Numbered from the stretch's first letter, positions 1 to 6,375 are shown. The stretch: 9,566 bases of DNA from Thiotrichaceae bacterium (GCA_024762625.1 JANTHA010000071.1:1-9566); one strand, 5' to 3'. The notes: generated from the sequence alone by a model not told the origin. A program made the numbers and translations.

Positions 1-117
1 ATTCATGACGTATTTTTAAATTCAGGATTAATTTTTATTTTTACAAGCCAATTTTATCATGAGCTGACAAAAATCAACAAAATAACCGACGAACGCGCTT
101 TATAAAAAAGCATTATA
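1..117. other. AT-rich stretch without a recognised gene
   Basis: This short AT-rich segment follows the stop codon of the minus-strand HopJ-family gene and runs to the window edge. I see no open reading frame with protein-like composition. A small inverted repeat, GCTTT-ATAAA-AAAGC at 97-111, lies just past the HopJ-family stop. On the minus strand it is followed by GCGTTCGTC rather than a run of T, so it is a poor terminator candidate. Confidence 0.5.
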
Positions 118-468
118 TTAATCATCCTTCTCCTGCAAGACTTCTCCCTTAAAGTGAATGCCGAGCCATCCGGTTTTCATGAAATTTCGGATATTCTGGT
201 GATTATCAGCTTGCGGATTCTTTAAAACATCTTCCCGATAATATTCTCCAAAACAGTGCAGGGTTTGTTGTTCGGAAAACCCCTGTTCACGAGCAAAGTA
301 AAATAACTTGCAGGATCCCGAATTTTCACCCGCCTCATTTTTCAGCCCACCATTCTCGAATTCTGTCGGCGTAAAATAATAATTTTTATCAATAACTTCC
401 ATCGTTTCTGGGAAATCTATATTTTCCGGCTCTGTCTTAATTTTCTGTCTGAACGTATGTAAATCCAT
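118..468 (-). CDS. HopJ type III effector family protein
   Basis: The protein is about 116 residues and matches my memory of the HopJ family (named after a Pseudomonas syringae effector, but widespread in non-pathogenic proteobacteria). Family-like features in order are a short helical N-terminus (MDLHTFRQKI), the segment around YYFTPTEFENG, then NEAGENSGSCKLF, CFGEYYREDV and the C-terminal HQNIRNFMKTGW. There is no signal peptide or membrane segment, so it is likely cytosolic. I chose the ATG at 468, because family members usually begin with a Met followed by a short helix and a GGA lies about 8 bases upstream. A TTG at 480 would add four residues. It is divergent from rdgC with a gap of about 130 bases. 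The biochemical function of the family is unknown, and no secretion genes are visible nearby, so an effector role should not be assumed. Confidence 0.85.
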   Translation of the reverse strand: MDLHTFRQKIKTEPENIDFPETMEVIDKNYYFTPTEFENGGLKNEAGENSGSCKLFYFAREQGFSEQQTLHCFGEYYREDVLKNPQADNHQNIRNFMKTGWLGIHFKGEVLQEKDD

Positions 469-495
469 GCCTGATTCCAATTTCTCATAACATTA

Positions 496-508
496 AGGCT
501 ACAAGCCT
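496..508. repeat. Small inverted repeat upstream of HopJ-family gene
   Basis: AGGCT-ACA-AGCCT forms two 5-base arms around a 3-base loop, in the hopJ/rdgC divergent gap and on the hopJ side. No T-run follows on either strand, so an operator-like or chance repeat is more likely than a terminator. The function is unknown. Confidence 0.3.
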
Positions 509-518
509 AACATCCCAT

Positions 519-539
519 TTTGTTCTTGGACAGAACAAA
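519..539. promoter_or_regulatory. Perfect 8-base-arm palindrome in the hopJ/rdgC divergent gap
   Basis: The arms TTTGTTCT (519-526) and AGAACAAA (532-539) are exact reverse complements around the spacer TGGAC. This gives a 21-base dyad of the size typical for a dimeric repressor site. It overlaps the best -35 candidate for rdgC (TTGGAC, 526-531). It does not match the gammaproteobacterial LexA consensus CTGT-N8-ACAG. Operator function is inferred from symmetry and position only; the regulator is unknown. Confidence 0.4.
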
Positions 540-555
540 CAGATTCCTGCATACT
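526..555 (+). promoter_or_regulatory. Candidate rdgC promoter
   Basis: TTGGAC at 526-531 and CATACT at 550-555 are separated by 18 bases, giving a sigma70-like pair about 45 bases upstream of the rdgC start codon. The -35 is good and the -10 moderate. The palindrome at 519-539 covers the -35. The call rests on pattern only. Confidence 0.35.
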
Positions 556-601
556 CCCCGCCCTAAAAAATATTACAAGGGCAAACAAAAGGGCTAATAA
601 T

Positions 602-1495
602 ATGTGGTTTAAAAACCTGACTCTATTTAAATTTGATAAAACGTTCACACTAACGCCGGAGGAACTGCAACAATCCTTGCAAACCAGGCCGTTTACACCC
701 TGCTCCGCAACACAGAGGGAAAGCATGGGCTGGGCGTCGCCATTCGGCAAGCGTCATGAAGCGCTGGTTCACGCCTCTAACCGCATGATGCTTTTAAGCA
801 TGGCGCGTCAGGAACGACTTCTACCCGCCGCCGTTATCAGAGAAATTCTGGAGGAAAATCTGGCGGATATCGAACTGGCTGAAAACCGTCGCGTCGGCGC
901 TAAAGAAAAAAAAGAACTGCGCGAGAATATTGAGCATGAATTACTCCCCAAAGCCTTTACCCGCACACAGAAAATCGACGCCTGGATTGATCCGCAAGGC
1001 GACTGGTTGATTATCAATACGCCTTCAGCATCGCGCGCGGAAGAGTTTTGTAAACTATTGAGAAAAACGCTGGGCAGTCTGCCTGTTAGTCTTGCCGACA
1101 CGGAACTACCGCCCGCAACCGCCATGACGCAATGGCTCGGCAAAAACACCCTACCTGCGCCTTTTCAACTGGGCCATGAATGCGAACTAAAAAGCCTCAG
1201 CGAAGACAAGGCGGTAGCCGTTTTCAGACAACACGAGCTAACGGCTGATGAAGTTCAGGACAGTTTGCGCTCCGGTAAATATGTCGCCAAGCTGGGGCTG
1301 GACTGGGATGAAAAAATCAGTTTTTTGCTGACCGAAGACCTGCAAATCAAAAAACTCAGATTTCTGGACGTGCTGGATGAGCAGCTCAAGGAACACGATC
1401 CCGATACCCTGGAAGAACGACTTGATATTGAATTTACGCTGATGAGCGGCGAAGTTTCCGCTCTGCTTGCCGATTTGATAAAAAGCCTGTCCTGA
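602..1495 (+). CDS. rdgC: Recombination-associated protein RdgC
   Basis: RdgC is a nucleoid-associated DNA-binding protein. In E. coli it forms a ring-shaped dimer around duplex DNA and limits RecA filament activity; in Neisseria it affects pilin variation. This protein is 297 residues, close to the usual length of about 300. It opens with the family signature MWFKNLTLFKF, followed by GWASPFGKR near residue 45, the ERLLPAAVI segment near residue 70, the NRRVGAKEKKEL stretch near residue 95, LLPKAFTRTQKIDAWID near residue 115-130, and LRKTLGSLPV near residue 160. There is no signal peptide. The ATG at 602 is preceded by AAAGGG with about 8 bases spacing. It is transcribed alone: the gene upstream is divergent and the one downstream convergent. 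Confidence 0.96.
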   Translation: MWFKNLTLFKFDKTFTLTPEELQQSLQTRPFTPCSATQRESMGWASPFGKRHEALVHASNRMMLLSMARQERLLPAAVIREILEENLADIELAENRRVGAKEKKELRENIEHELLPKAFTRTQKIDAWIDPQGDWLIINTPSASRAEEFCKLLRKTLGSLPVSLADTELPPATAMTQWLGKNTLPAPFQLGHECELKSLSEDKAVAVFRQHELTADEVQDSLRSGKYVAKLGLDWDEKISFLLTEDLQIKKLRFLDVLDEQLKEHDPDTLEERLDIEFTLMSGEVSALLADLIKSLS

Positions 1496-1511
1496 TGGGG
1501 CTTGTTTTTTT
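1483..1511 (+). terminator. Possible weak intrinsic terminator of rdgC
   Basis: AAGCC (1483-1487) can pair with GGCTT (1499-1503) across an 11-base loop. It is followed after one G by seven T's (1505-1511). The stem is short and overlaps the rdgC stop codon, so the T-run is the stronger part of the signal. Confidence 0.35.
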
Positions 1512-1521
1512 ACTGATAAAG

Positions 1522-1559
1522 CTCAAGGGGCGGAAAGCGTTAGCCGCCCGCCCCCTGAG
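1522..1559. terminator. GC-rich hairpin between convergent rdgC and yceI
   Basis: CTCAAGGGGCGG (1522-1533) pairs with CCGCCCCCTGAG (1548-1559) with a single mismatch, giving a strong 12-base stem with a 14-base loop. It sits between two convergent genes, where a two-way transcription stop is expected. No T-run directly follows on either strand, so it may act as a bidirectional barrier or RNA 3'-end stabiliser rather than a classical intrinsic terminator. Confidence 0.45.
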
Positions 1560-1573
1560 TGTTTACCAGGGAC

Positions 1574-2203
1574 TTACTGTTTGACGCCTTCCAGCGAAAT
1601 GATCAGTTCCAGTTCGGCGGAAGCCGGGCCGAGGTCTTTTTTGATGCCGTAATCTTTAAGTTTAAGTCGCGTAATACCTTCAAAACCCGCGCGATAACCT
1701 CCCCAGGGGTCTTTACCCTCGCCAACCTTGTTAACCTGAACGTCAATATCCCTGGTCACGCCATGCAGGGTCAGCTTGCCTTTCAATGTCGCCTTGCCAT
1801 CTTCGCCCGGAATAAACTCGCTACTTTCAAAAACAGCTTCGGGGTATTTTTTGACATCCAGAAAATCATCGCTGCGCAAATGCTTGTCGCGTTCCGCATG
1901 ATTGGAATCCACGCTGGCTGTTTTTACGCTCACCTTGATCCTGGATGCCGCGGCGTTTTTATCGTCATAACTAAAATTGCCTGAGAAGTCGTTGAAACGC
2001 CCCCATAACCAGCTGTAACCGAGGTGTGAAATCTTGAACTGAATAGCAGCGTGCATACCCTTTTTATCGATGACATAATCAGCAGCATACGCCTTCAACG
2101 GTAGAGCGCCGCCAATCATCGCAGCTGACAGAATACCCGCCAGTGATAATTTTAGCGCCGTTTTTTTTGCGCTAGCCAATCGTGTGAATGTTGTGTTTTT
2201 CAT
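1574..2203 (-). CDS. YceI family periplasmic lipid-binding protein
   Basis: YceI-family proteins are secreted beta-barrel lipocalin-like proteins that bind long polyisoprenoid or amphiphilic molecules in the periplasm. This 209-residue precursor has a basic N-terminus, a hydrophobic segment at about residues 19-36 and a likely signal peptidase site at AYA|AD after residue 40. The mature part shows typical YceI features: [34 protein letters not shown], then [32 protein letters not shown], and a tail with [15 protein letters not shown] and [11 protein letters not shown] good ribosome site (AGAGGA, within 2208-2216) precedes the ATG. It is last in a minus-strand group after pirin and cytochrome b561. 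Pairing of YceI with a b561-type cytochrome is common in proteobacteria (yceI-yceJ in E. coli), suggesting a quinone or isoprenoid-related role. That role is inferred. Confidence 0.93.
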   Translation of the reverse strand: MKNTTFTRLASAKKTALKLSLAGILSAAMIGGALPLKAYAADYVIDKKGMHAAIQFKISHLGYSWLWGRFNDFSGNFSYDDKNAAASRIKVSVKTASVDSNHAERDKHLRSDDFLDVKKYPEAVFESSEFIPGEDGKATLKGKLTLHGVTRDIDVQVNKVGEGKDPWGGYRAGFEGITRLKLKDYGIKKDLGPASAELELIISLEGVKQ

Positions 2204-2222
2204 GTTTATTCCTCTTGTCTTT

Positions 2223-2242
2223 GTTGGTTAGTTGGTTAGTTG
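2223..2242. repeat. Short tandem repeat between b561 and yceI
   Basis: GTTGGTTA occurs twice in tandem (2223-2230, 2231-2238), followed by a half copy GTTG. It lies in the 60-base gap between the cytochrome b561 and yceI genes. The 8-base period makes it a possible slippage site; no function is apparent. Confidence 0.5.
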
Positions 2243-2263
2243 CTTGATAAAATCAGTAAAAAG

Positions 2264-2812
2264 TCAGGAGCCGCCCAGCATTCGCTTCAGGGTCGTGTCC
2301 TTATCAATAAAATGGTGTTTGAGCGCCGCAAATGCATGTAAAACAACCAGTACGGCCAGTACATAGGCCAGGTAGGCATGAGCCATGCCGATCAAATCCA
2401 CGCTTTGCTCATCCAGCGAATCGCTGATCGCAGGGATTTCAAACCAGTCAAAAAATGCAACGCCTTTGCCCTTGCTGGTTGAAATCAGGTAGCCGCTGAC
2501 GCCGATCAGCAATATCAGCAGATAAAAGGCGTTTTGTATCATGCGCGCAAGTAAGGTTTCCCAGCGCTGGTGAGAATCAAGCGGCGCGGGATCAATGTTT
2601 AACAGTTTCCAGACGTAGCGCACAAACAATAAAAACACCGTCAGCAGGCCAAAGCTTTTATGCCACCAGGGCAGGCTATGATACCAGGGATCGTAGTAAT
2701 CCAGGCTGGTCATATAAAGCCCCGCTGCAAACAAGCCTGTTAACAGAACGGCCATGATCCAGTGCAGCGAGATGCTGACCAGCCCGAAATTGTGTGAGTT
2801 ATTCCTGAGCAT
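2264..2812 (-). CDS. Cytochrome b561 (di-heme membrane cytochrome)
   Basis: Bacterial cytochrome b561 proteins are inner-membrane four-helix proteins carrying two b hemes that pass electrons between quinol and a partner. This 182-residue protein has four hydrophobic spans at roughly residues 12-34, 52-70, 92-112 and 140-163. Histidines fit heme ligation: H17 in SLHWIM (helix 1), H51 in WWHKSFG (helix 2), H145 in MAHAYLAY and H159 in VVLHAFAALKHH (helix 4). The length is normal for the family. The ATG is three bases after the pirin stop, so it is probably translated from the same mRNA, with GGGA in the pirin tail as a likely ribosome site. YceI lies 60 bases downstream. It resembles the CybB/YceJ type; the exact electron partner cannot be read from the sequence. 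Confidence 0.94.
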   Translation of the reverse strand: MLRNNSHNFGLVSISLHWIMAVLLTGLFAAGLYMTSLDYYDPWYHSLPWWHKSFGLLTVFLLFVRYVWKLLNIDPAPLDSHQRWETLLARMIQNAFYLLILLIGVSGYLISTSKGKGVAFFDWFEIPAISDSLDEQSVDLIGMAHAYLAYVLAVLVVLHAFAALKHHFIDKDTTLKRMLGGS

Positions 2813-2815
2813 GGC

Positions 2816-3565
2816 TTATCCCGGCTTGTGTGTCATGATTATAAGTTGGACTGGCTCCAATGCGCTAAAATTCAAGCTATCGCCGCTGAACAAATCGCCA
2901 TCAAACAGGCGTTGTTCGCCGCTGTCACTATTGATGCCTGAACCACGCGTCAGATAGGCGAGAAATGGTTCATCCAGAACAAGTTCCTGGGCCGTTTCCA
3001 GCAAAACTATCTGGATTCGCGTTGCTGCGGGAAACCTGCTTGAGGCGTTTCCGCCGTAGATGGACGTCACTCCACCGACGACAGGATGAACTACCTCATA
3101 ATCCGCTGATTGACCGGCTTGTTCTGGTCGCACCCAGATCTGAATCATACGGTTCCAGTCTGCATCCGGGTTAATCTCATTGTGGGAAAAACCTTCGCCG
3201 CCGGCCCGTTGTATCTGAACATCATTCTTGGATAATTCTTGTCCAGCGCCCATCGAACCCTGATGCGCCAACCGCCCTTCCACCATCACCGAAATCACGT
3301 CGATCTCATGATGATCATGCAGATGTGTTTCGCCATGCGGCATGAAACGGGCGTCCGCGAGGTAAACCAGGTTGCCGATGCCGGGCCAGCTACCATCGCG
3401 GTTCGCCGATGTTCCAAATACGCCCGGGTTTTTGATTAACTGATGTTCACGCAAACCGGCAAAGCCGCCTTCGCTGAGTGAATCCCGTTTTAAGAGACTT
3501 AAACCTTTCACGGCTGTCTGTCCGCTCAGGGCTGTTTTCCGGCTCATGGCTGTTAAATTATTCAT
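2816..3565 (-). CDS. Pirin family protein (YhaK-like bicupin)
   Basis: Pirins are cupin-fold proteins. Some bacterial members bind a metal and act as quercetin 2,3-dioxygenase in vitro, while others serve as redox-related regulators. This protein of about 249 residues has an N-terminal cupin with the segment GETHLHDHHEIDVISVMVEGRLAHQGSMG, then AGGEGFSHNEIN and MIQIWVRPE, and a weaker C-terminal cupin near residues 175-245. The histidine-rich HLHDHHE and the later H-N-E are consistent with a 3-His/1-Glu metal site, so the first cupin looks able to bind metal. I prefer the ATG at 3565, which has TGGA about 9 bases upstream; the ATG at 3580 would add five residues but has no ribosome site. It is first of a three-gene group (pirin, b561, yceI) and divergent from a LysR regulator, a layout suggesting control by that regulator. 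Confidence 0.88.
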   Translation of the reverse strand: MNNLTAMSRKTALSGQTAVKGLSLLKRDSLSEGGFAGLREHQLIKNPGVFGTSANRDGSWPGIGNLVYLADARFMPHGETHLHDHHEIDVISVMVEGRLAHQGSMGAGQELSKNDVQIQRAGGEGFSHNEINPDADWNRMIQIWVRPEQAGQSADYEVVHPVVGGVTSIYGGNASSRFPAATRIQIVLLETAQELVLDEPFLAYLTRGSGINSDSGEQRLFDGDLFSGDSLNFSALEPVQLIIMTHKPG

Positions 3566-3601
3566 GACTGTTCCATCCATTCGTTAATGTGAAGCTTAAG
3601 T

Positions 3602-3624
3602 GTGTTGCTTCAGAGTGTTGCTTC
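3602..3624. repeat. Direct repeat in the pirin/lysR gap
   Basis: GTGTTGCTTC occurs at 3602-3611 and again at 3615-3624, a 13-base period. It lies in the pirin leader region. It could be a simple tandem duplication or paired half-sites for a regulator; the sequence alone cannot tell. Confidence 0.45.
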
Positions 3625-3646
3625 GTTTTAAGCACATCGTATGGAA

Positions 3647-3675
3647 AGTATAGGAAAAGACTTGAAAGGAATAAA
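3647..3675 (-). promoter_or_regulatory. Candidate promoter for pirin-b561-yceI
   Basis: Read on the minus strand, TTTATT (3675-3670) and TATACT (3652-3647) are spaced by 17 bases, with transcription directed toward pirin. The -10 matches the consensus at five of six bases; the -35 is moderate. Its -35 lies inside the spacer of the lysR promoter candidate, so the two promoters overlap. Confidence 0.4.
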
Positions 3676-3690
3676 TAAGCAGGATATAAA
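3662..3690 (+). promoter_or_regulatory. Candidate lysR promoter
   Basis: TTGAAA (3662-3667) and TATAAA (3685-3690) are separated by exactly 17 bases, a near-ideal sigma70 pair. Transcription would start around 3697, about 24 bases before the lysR ATG. It overlaps the oppositely directed pirin promoter candidate. Confidence 0.55.
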
Positions 3691-3697
3691 CTTACTA

Positions 3698-3712
3698 TTT
3701 CCTATAAGGAAA
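3698..3712. promoter_or_regulatory. Palindrome at the lysR start site and ribosome site
   Basis: TTTCCT-ATA-AGGAAA is a perfect 6-base-arm inverted repeat just downstream of the predicted lysR -10. Its right arm AGGAAA also serves as the likely ribosome binding site for the ATG at 3721. A related TATAGGAAA lies at 3650-3658. This position fits an autorepression operator, which is typical of LysR regulators, but binding is inferred. Confidence 0.4.
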
Positions 3713-3720
3713 CAATCAAT

Positions 3721-4647
3721 ATGGACAGATTCAAGGCGATGCAGCTATATTGCCGCATCATTGAAACAGGGCAACTCAGCGCCGCAGCGGATCAGCTTAA
3801 TCTCTCGCGGGGCGCAGTCAGCAAACAACTGGCGAAACTTGAAGCACACCTCGGCGGTAGTTTGTTAACCCGCACCACGCGTCGCCTCACGCCAACAGAA
3901 GCAGGAGTCGCCTTTTACGAGCGCGCCAGCGCCATTCTGCAAGACCTTGCAGAAGCAGAATGCGCCGTCACGGGTTTATCGAAGGAGCCGCGCGGGTCGC
4001 TTAAAATTAACGCGCCCATGTCGTTCGGCTCCAAATATCTGGGCAAACTGCTCGCGGATTATCAACAACGCTATCCCAGGGTTTTTATTGACATCGACCT
4101 GCACGACCGGCAAATTGACCTCGTCGATGAGGGCTATGATGTGGCGATTCGCATCGCTGAGCTCAAGGATTCTTCGCTGATCGCCAGACGACTGGCGCCC
4201 TCGCGGCTGGTTTTATGCGCCTCGCCGGACTATCTCGAAAAACACGGGGAACCGGATACGCCAGAGGCGCTCAAAGAGCATCAATGCCTGCTATACAGCT
4301 ATCTTGACTCCGGCAAGTACTGGACACTCTACAATCAGAGCGGCGATAAAAAACAGATTTTAATCACGGGCGGACTGCGCGCCAACAACGGCGACCTGCT
4401 CTGCGACGCCATGGTCAACGGACTAGGAATAGGACAATTGCCAACCTTTATAGCCGGAGACGCAATCCGCGCGGGTCAGGCGCATATCATACTGCCTGAC
4501 TGGCAACCCAAATCACCACCTATCTCACTGCTGTATCCTTCCAGCAAGCATCTTTCAGCCAAGGTCCGGGCATTCGCGGATATGGCGCTTGAGCATTTTA
4601 ACACGGCTTCGAACGCCAGACCGGCCTGGGATGAAGGGCTGGATTGA
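3721..4647 (+). CDS. LysR-type transcriptional regulator
   Basis: The 308-residue protein has the standard LysR layout. An N-terminal winged helix-turn-helix spans about residues 1-60, with GQLSAAADQLNLSRGAVSKQLAKLEAHLGGSLLTRTTRRLTPTEAG as its core. A linker helix follows, then a periplasmic-binding-protein-like effector domain from about residue 90 to 295 (start GSLKINAPMSFG; DVAIRIAELKDSSLIARRLAP near residue 140-160). The DVAIRIG/AELKDSSLIARRL type of segment resembles the large subgroup that includes DmlR and AaeR relatives. The ATG follows AGGAAA by 8 bases. It is divergent from pirin-b561-yceI, and LysR proteins often control the adjacent divergent genes and themselves; the inducer cannot be predicted. 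Its stop lies in an 11-base direct repeat. Confidence 0.95.
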   Translation: MDRFKAMQLYCRIIETGQLSAAADQLNLSRGAVSKQLAKLEAHLGGSLLTRTTRRLTPTEAGVAFYERASAILQDLAEAECAVTGLSKEPRGSLKINAPMSFGSKYLGKLLADYQQRYPRVFIDIDLHDRQIDLVDEGYDVAIRIAELKDSSLIARRLAPSRLVLCASPDYLEKHGEPDTPEALKEHQCLLYSYLDSGKYWTLYNQSGDKKQILITGGLRANNGDLLCDAMVNGLGIGQLPTFIAGDAIRAGQAHIILPDWQPKSPPISLLYPSSKHLSAKVRAFADMALEHFNTASNARPAWDEGLD

Positions 4648-4662
4648 AACTCTGGATTGAAA
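4639..4662. repeat. Direct repeat spanning the lysR stop codon
   Basis: CTGGATTGAAA occurs at 4639-4649 and again at 4652-4662, a 13-base period. The first copy contains the lysR TGA stop. It looks like a recent small tandem duplication; the copy outside the gene is untranslated. Confidence 0.55.
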
Positions 4663-4723
4663 TATGTTAAGGTGGACATAGATTAAACATTATCTGGAGC
4701 AACAAGCATTTGAGTATTCACCA

Positions 4724-5821
4724 TTGAGCACGATATCCGCAACAAACTCTGTCAAGAAACGAGCAGATAAAACAGCAAAAACGACTAAAAAAAACATCAC
4801 CCGAACCGATAAATCAAGCGGCGGCGCATCCGGCGATAATGACAGCAAGCGACATGGCGTAAGCTTTACCCTGGAGCCTGAAAATAACGAACGCCTCAGT
4901 AATTTGGGGGGGCAGTTTGAACAGCATCTGAGGCAAATAGAAACGCATTTTGATGTCGAGATCAGCAATCGCGGTTTCGATTTCAAGGTAAAGGGACTTC
5001 CCTCTCCGACACAGCAAACCATTAATTTATTACAGAATCTGTATCAGGCGACGTCGACTGAAACGCTTTCCCCGGAAAAAATTCATCTGGCGCTACAGGA
5101 TCAGTCAACTCGCGATGTTTCCGCCGAAGAAACATCGGCAATCATCAAAACCAAACGCAAGCTGATTCGCGGACGCGGTCCCAACCAGAATCATTACATT
5201 CGCAGCATCCAGACGCATGATTTAACATTCGGCATAGGTCCGGCCGGAACGGGCAAGACTTATCTGGCGGTGGCCTGCGCCGTCGAAGCCTTTGAACGCG
5301 ATGAAGCGCGTCGCATTATTCTTGTGCGGCCTGCCGTGGAAGCCGGTGAAAAGCTGGGCTTCCTGCCGGGTGATCTCTCACAGAAGGTCGATCCCTATTT
5401 ACGCCCCATGTACGATGCGCTCTATGAAATGCTTGGCTTTGAAAAGGTTGACAAGCTGATCGAAAAAAATGTCATTGAAGTAGCGCCGCTCGCTTATATG
5501 CGTGGCCGCACCCTGAATGACTCGTTTATCATCATGGATGAAGCGCAAAACACCACCGTGGAACAGATGAAAATGTTCCTTACGCGCATCGGCTTTGGTT
5601 CTACCGCCGTAGTCACCGGCGATATTACCCAGATTGACCTGCCAAAGAACCAGCAATCCGGGTTAAAACATGTGATAAATATACTGCAAGACATCAAGGA
5701 TATTCGTTTCAGTTTTTTCCAACCCAGGGATGTGGTGCGTCACAATCTGGTGAAAAAAATCGTTGAAGCTTACGGACGCCATGATGATGCATCAAATCAT
5801 AGCGACGATGGTCAGACATAG
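4724..5821 (+). CDS. ybeZ: PhoH-like ATPase (YbeZ)
   Basis: PhoH-like YbeZ proteins are cytosolic P-loop ATPases related to the helicase-like PhoH; in E. coli YbeZ interacts with the RNase YbeY. The conserved part starts near residue 47 (VSFTLEPENNERLSNLGG). Walker A is GPAGTGKT with Lys178, Walker B is FIIMDEAQNT with Asp272 and Glu273, and RPAVEAGEKLGFLPGDLSQK and MYDALYEMLGFEKV lie between them. TGDITQIDLP and VVRHNLV follow. At 365 residues it is slightly longer than many homologues because of a Lys/Ser/Thr-rich leader of about 45 residues. The start chosen is TTG at 4724; the frame is open back to a TAG at 4679 with no ATG or GTG, and the GGAG at 4696-4699 is too far for a standard site, so the exact start is uncertain. 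It heads the ybeZ-ybeY-corC-lnt operon. Confidence 0.95.
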   Translation: MSTISATNSVKKRADKTAKTTKKNITRTDKSSGGASGDNDSKRHGVSFTLEPENNERLSNLGGQFEQHLRQIETHFDVEISNRGFDFKVKGLPSPTQQTINLLQNLYQATSTETLSPEKIHLALQDQSTRDVSAEETSAIIKTKRKLIRGRGPNQNHYIRSIQTHDLTFGIGPAGTGKTYLAVACAVEAFERDEARRIILVRPAVEAGEKLGFLPGDLSQKVDPYLRPMYDALYEMLGFEKVDKLIEKNVIEVAPLAYMRGRTLNDSFIIMDEAQNTTVEQMKMFLTRIGFGSTAVVTGDITQIDLPKNQQSGLKHVINILQDIKDIRFSFFQPRDVVRHNLVKKIVEAYGRHDDASNHSDDGQT

Positions 5822-5871
5822 CGCCCACTACGCGATTAACGTCCCTCATTCTCATCACATCATAAACCATC

Positions 5872-6375
5872 ATGCAGACCGAACTGGAAATACAAAACCC
5901 GTATGGATTTAAAATCATTCCCTCTCAGGAAGATTTTCAGACCTGGGTCGAACTGGCCTTGATCGAACAGGACAAACCCGTCAGCGCCGTTTTACGCATT
6001 GTAGATAAAGCTGAAAGTCAGACTCTGAATCGTGATTATCGCAACAAAAATGCGCCCACCAATGTGTTATCCTTTCCGTTTGAAACGCCTGACCTGCCTG
6101 ATCAATTAGACGCCCATGATGTGGCGCACCTTGGCGATCTCGTCTTATGCGCGCCCGTGATAGAACAGGAAGCACAACAACAGCATAAAACAGCAAGGCA
6201 ACACTGGGCGCATATGGTGATCCATGGTCTGTTACATCTACAGGGCTATGACCATTTGGATGAAATACAGGCGGAAAATATGGAATCACTGGAGATCACT
6301 CTGTTGCAGCAACTTGGCTTTCCCAATCCCTATGAGCCGAATGTTATAATCCAGGGCAATCAAACAAACAAATGA
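5872..6375 (+). CDS. ybeY: Endoribonuclease YbeY
   Basis: YbeY is a zinc-dependent single-strand endoribonuclease needed for 16S rRNA 3'-end maturation and 70S ribosome quality control in E. coli. The metal motif H-x3-H-x5-H is intact at His118, His122 and His128 in HGLLHLQGYDH, the defining UPF0054 signature. The upstream part carries the conserved NRDYRNKNAPTNVLSFPFE (about residues 54-72) and LGDLVLCAPVIEQEA. At 167 residues it is a normal length. The ATG at 5872 is the first possible start after an in-frame stop (TAA at 5863); no clear ribosome site is visible, so translation may be coupled to ybeZ 50 bases upstream. Its stop overlaps the corC start as ATGA. Confidence 0.97.
   Translation: MQTELEIQNPYGFKIIPSQEDFQTWVELALIEQDKPVSAVLRIVDKAESQTLNRDYRNKNAPTNVLSFPFETPDLPDQLDAHDVAHLGDLVLCAPVIEQEAQQQHKTARQHWAHMVIHGLLHLQGYDHLDEIQAENMESLEITLLQQLGFPNPYEPNVIIQGNQTNK

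Noticed and set aside
97..111. Intrinsic terminator for the HopJ-family gene
   Set aside because: The stem is five base pairs, AT-rich, and is not followed by T's on the minus strand.
519..539. LexA/SOS box upstream of rdgC
   Set aside because: The dyad is TTTGTTCT-N5-AGAACAAA and lacks the CTGT-N8-ACAG arrangement, so SOS control cannot be supported.
808..1149. Minus-strand open frame inside rdgC
   Set aside because: It is wholly inside rdgC, Ser/Arg-rich in composition, and a typical shadow frame.
1559..1984. Long plus-strand open frame opposite yceI
   Set aside because: It lies antisense to a confident YceI gene with signal peptide and family motifs; its translation has no recognisable domain.
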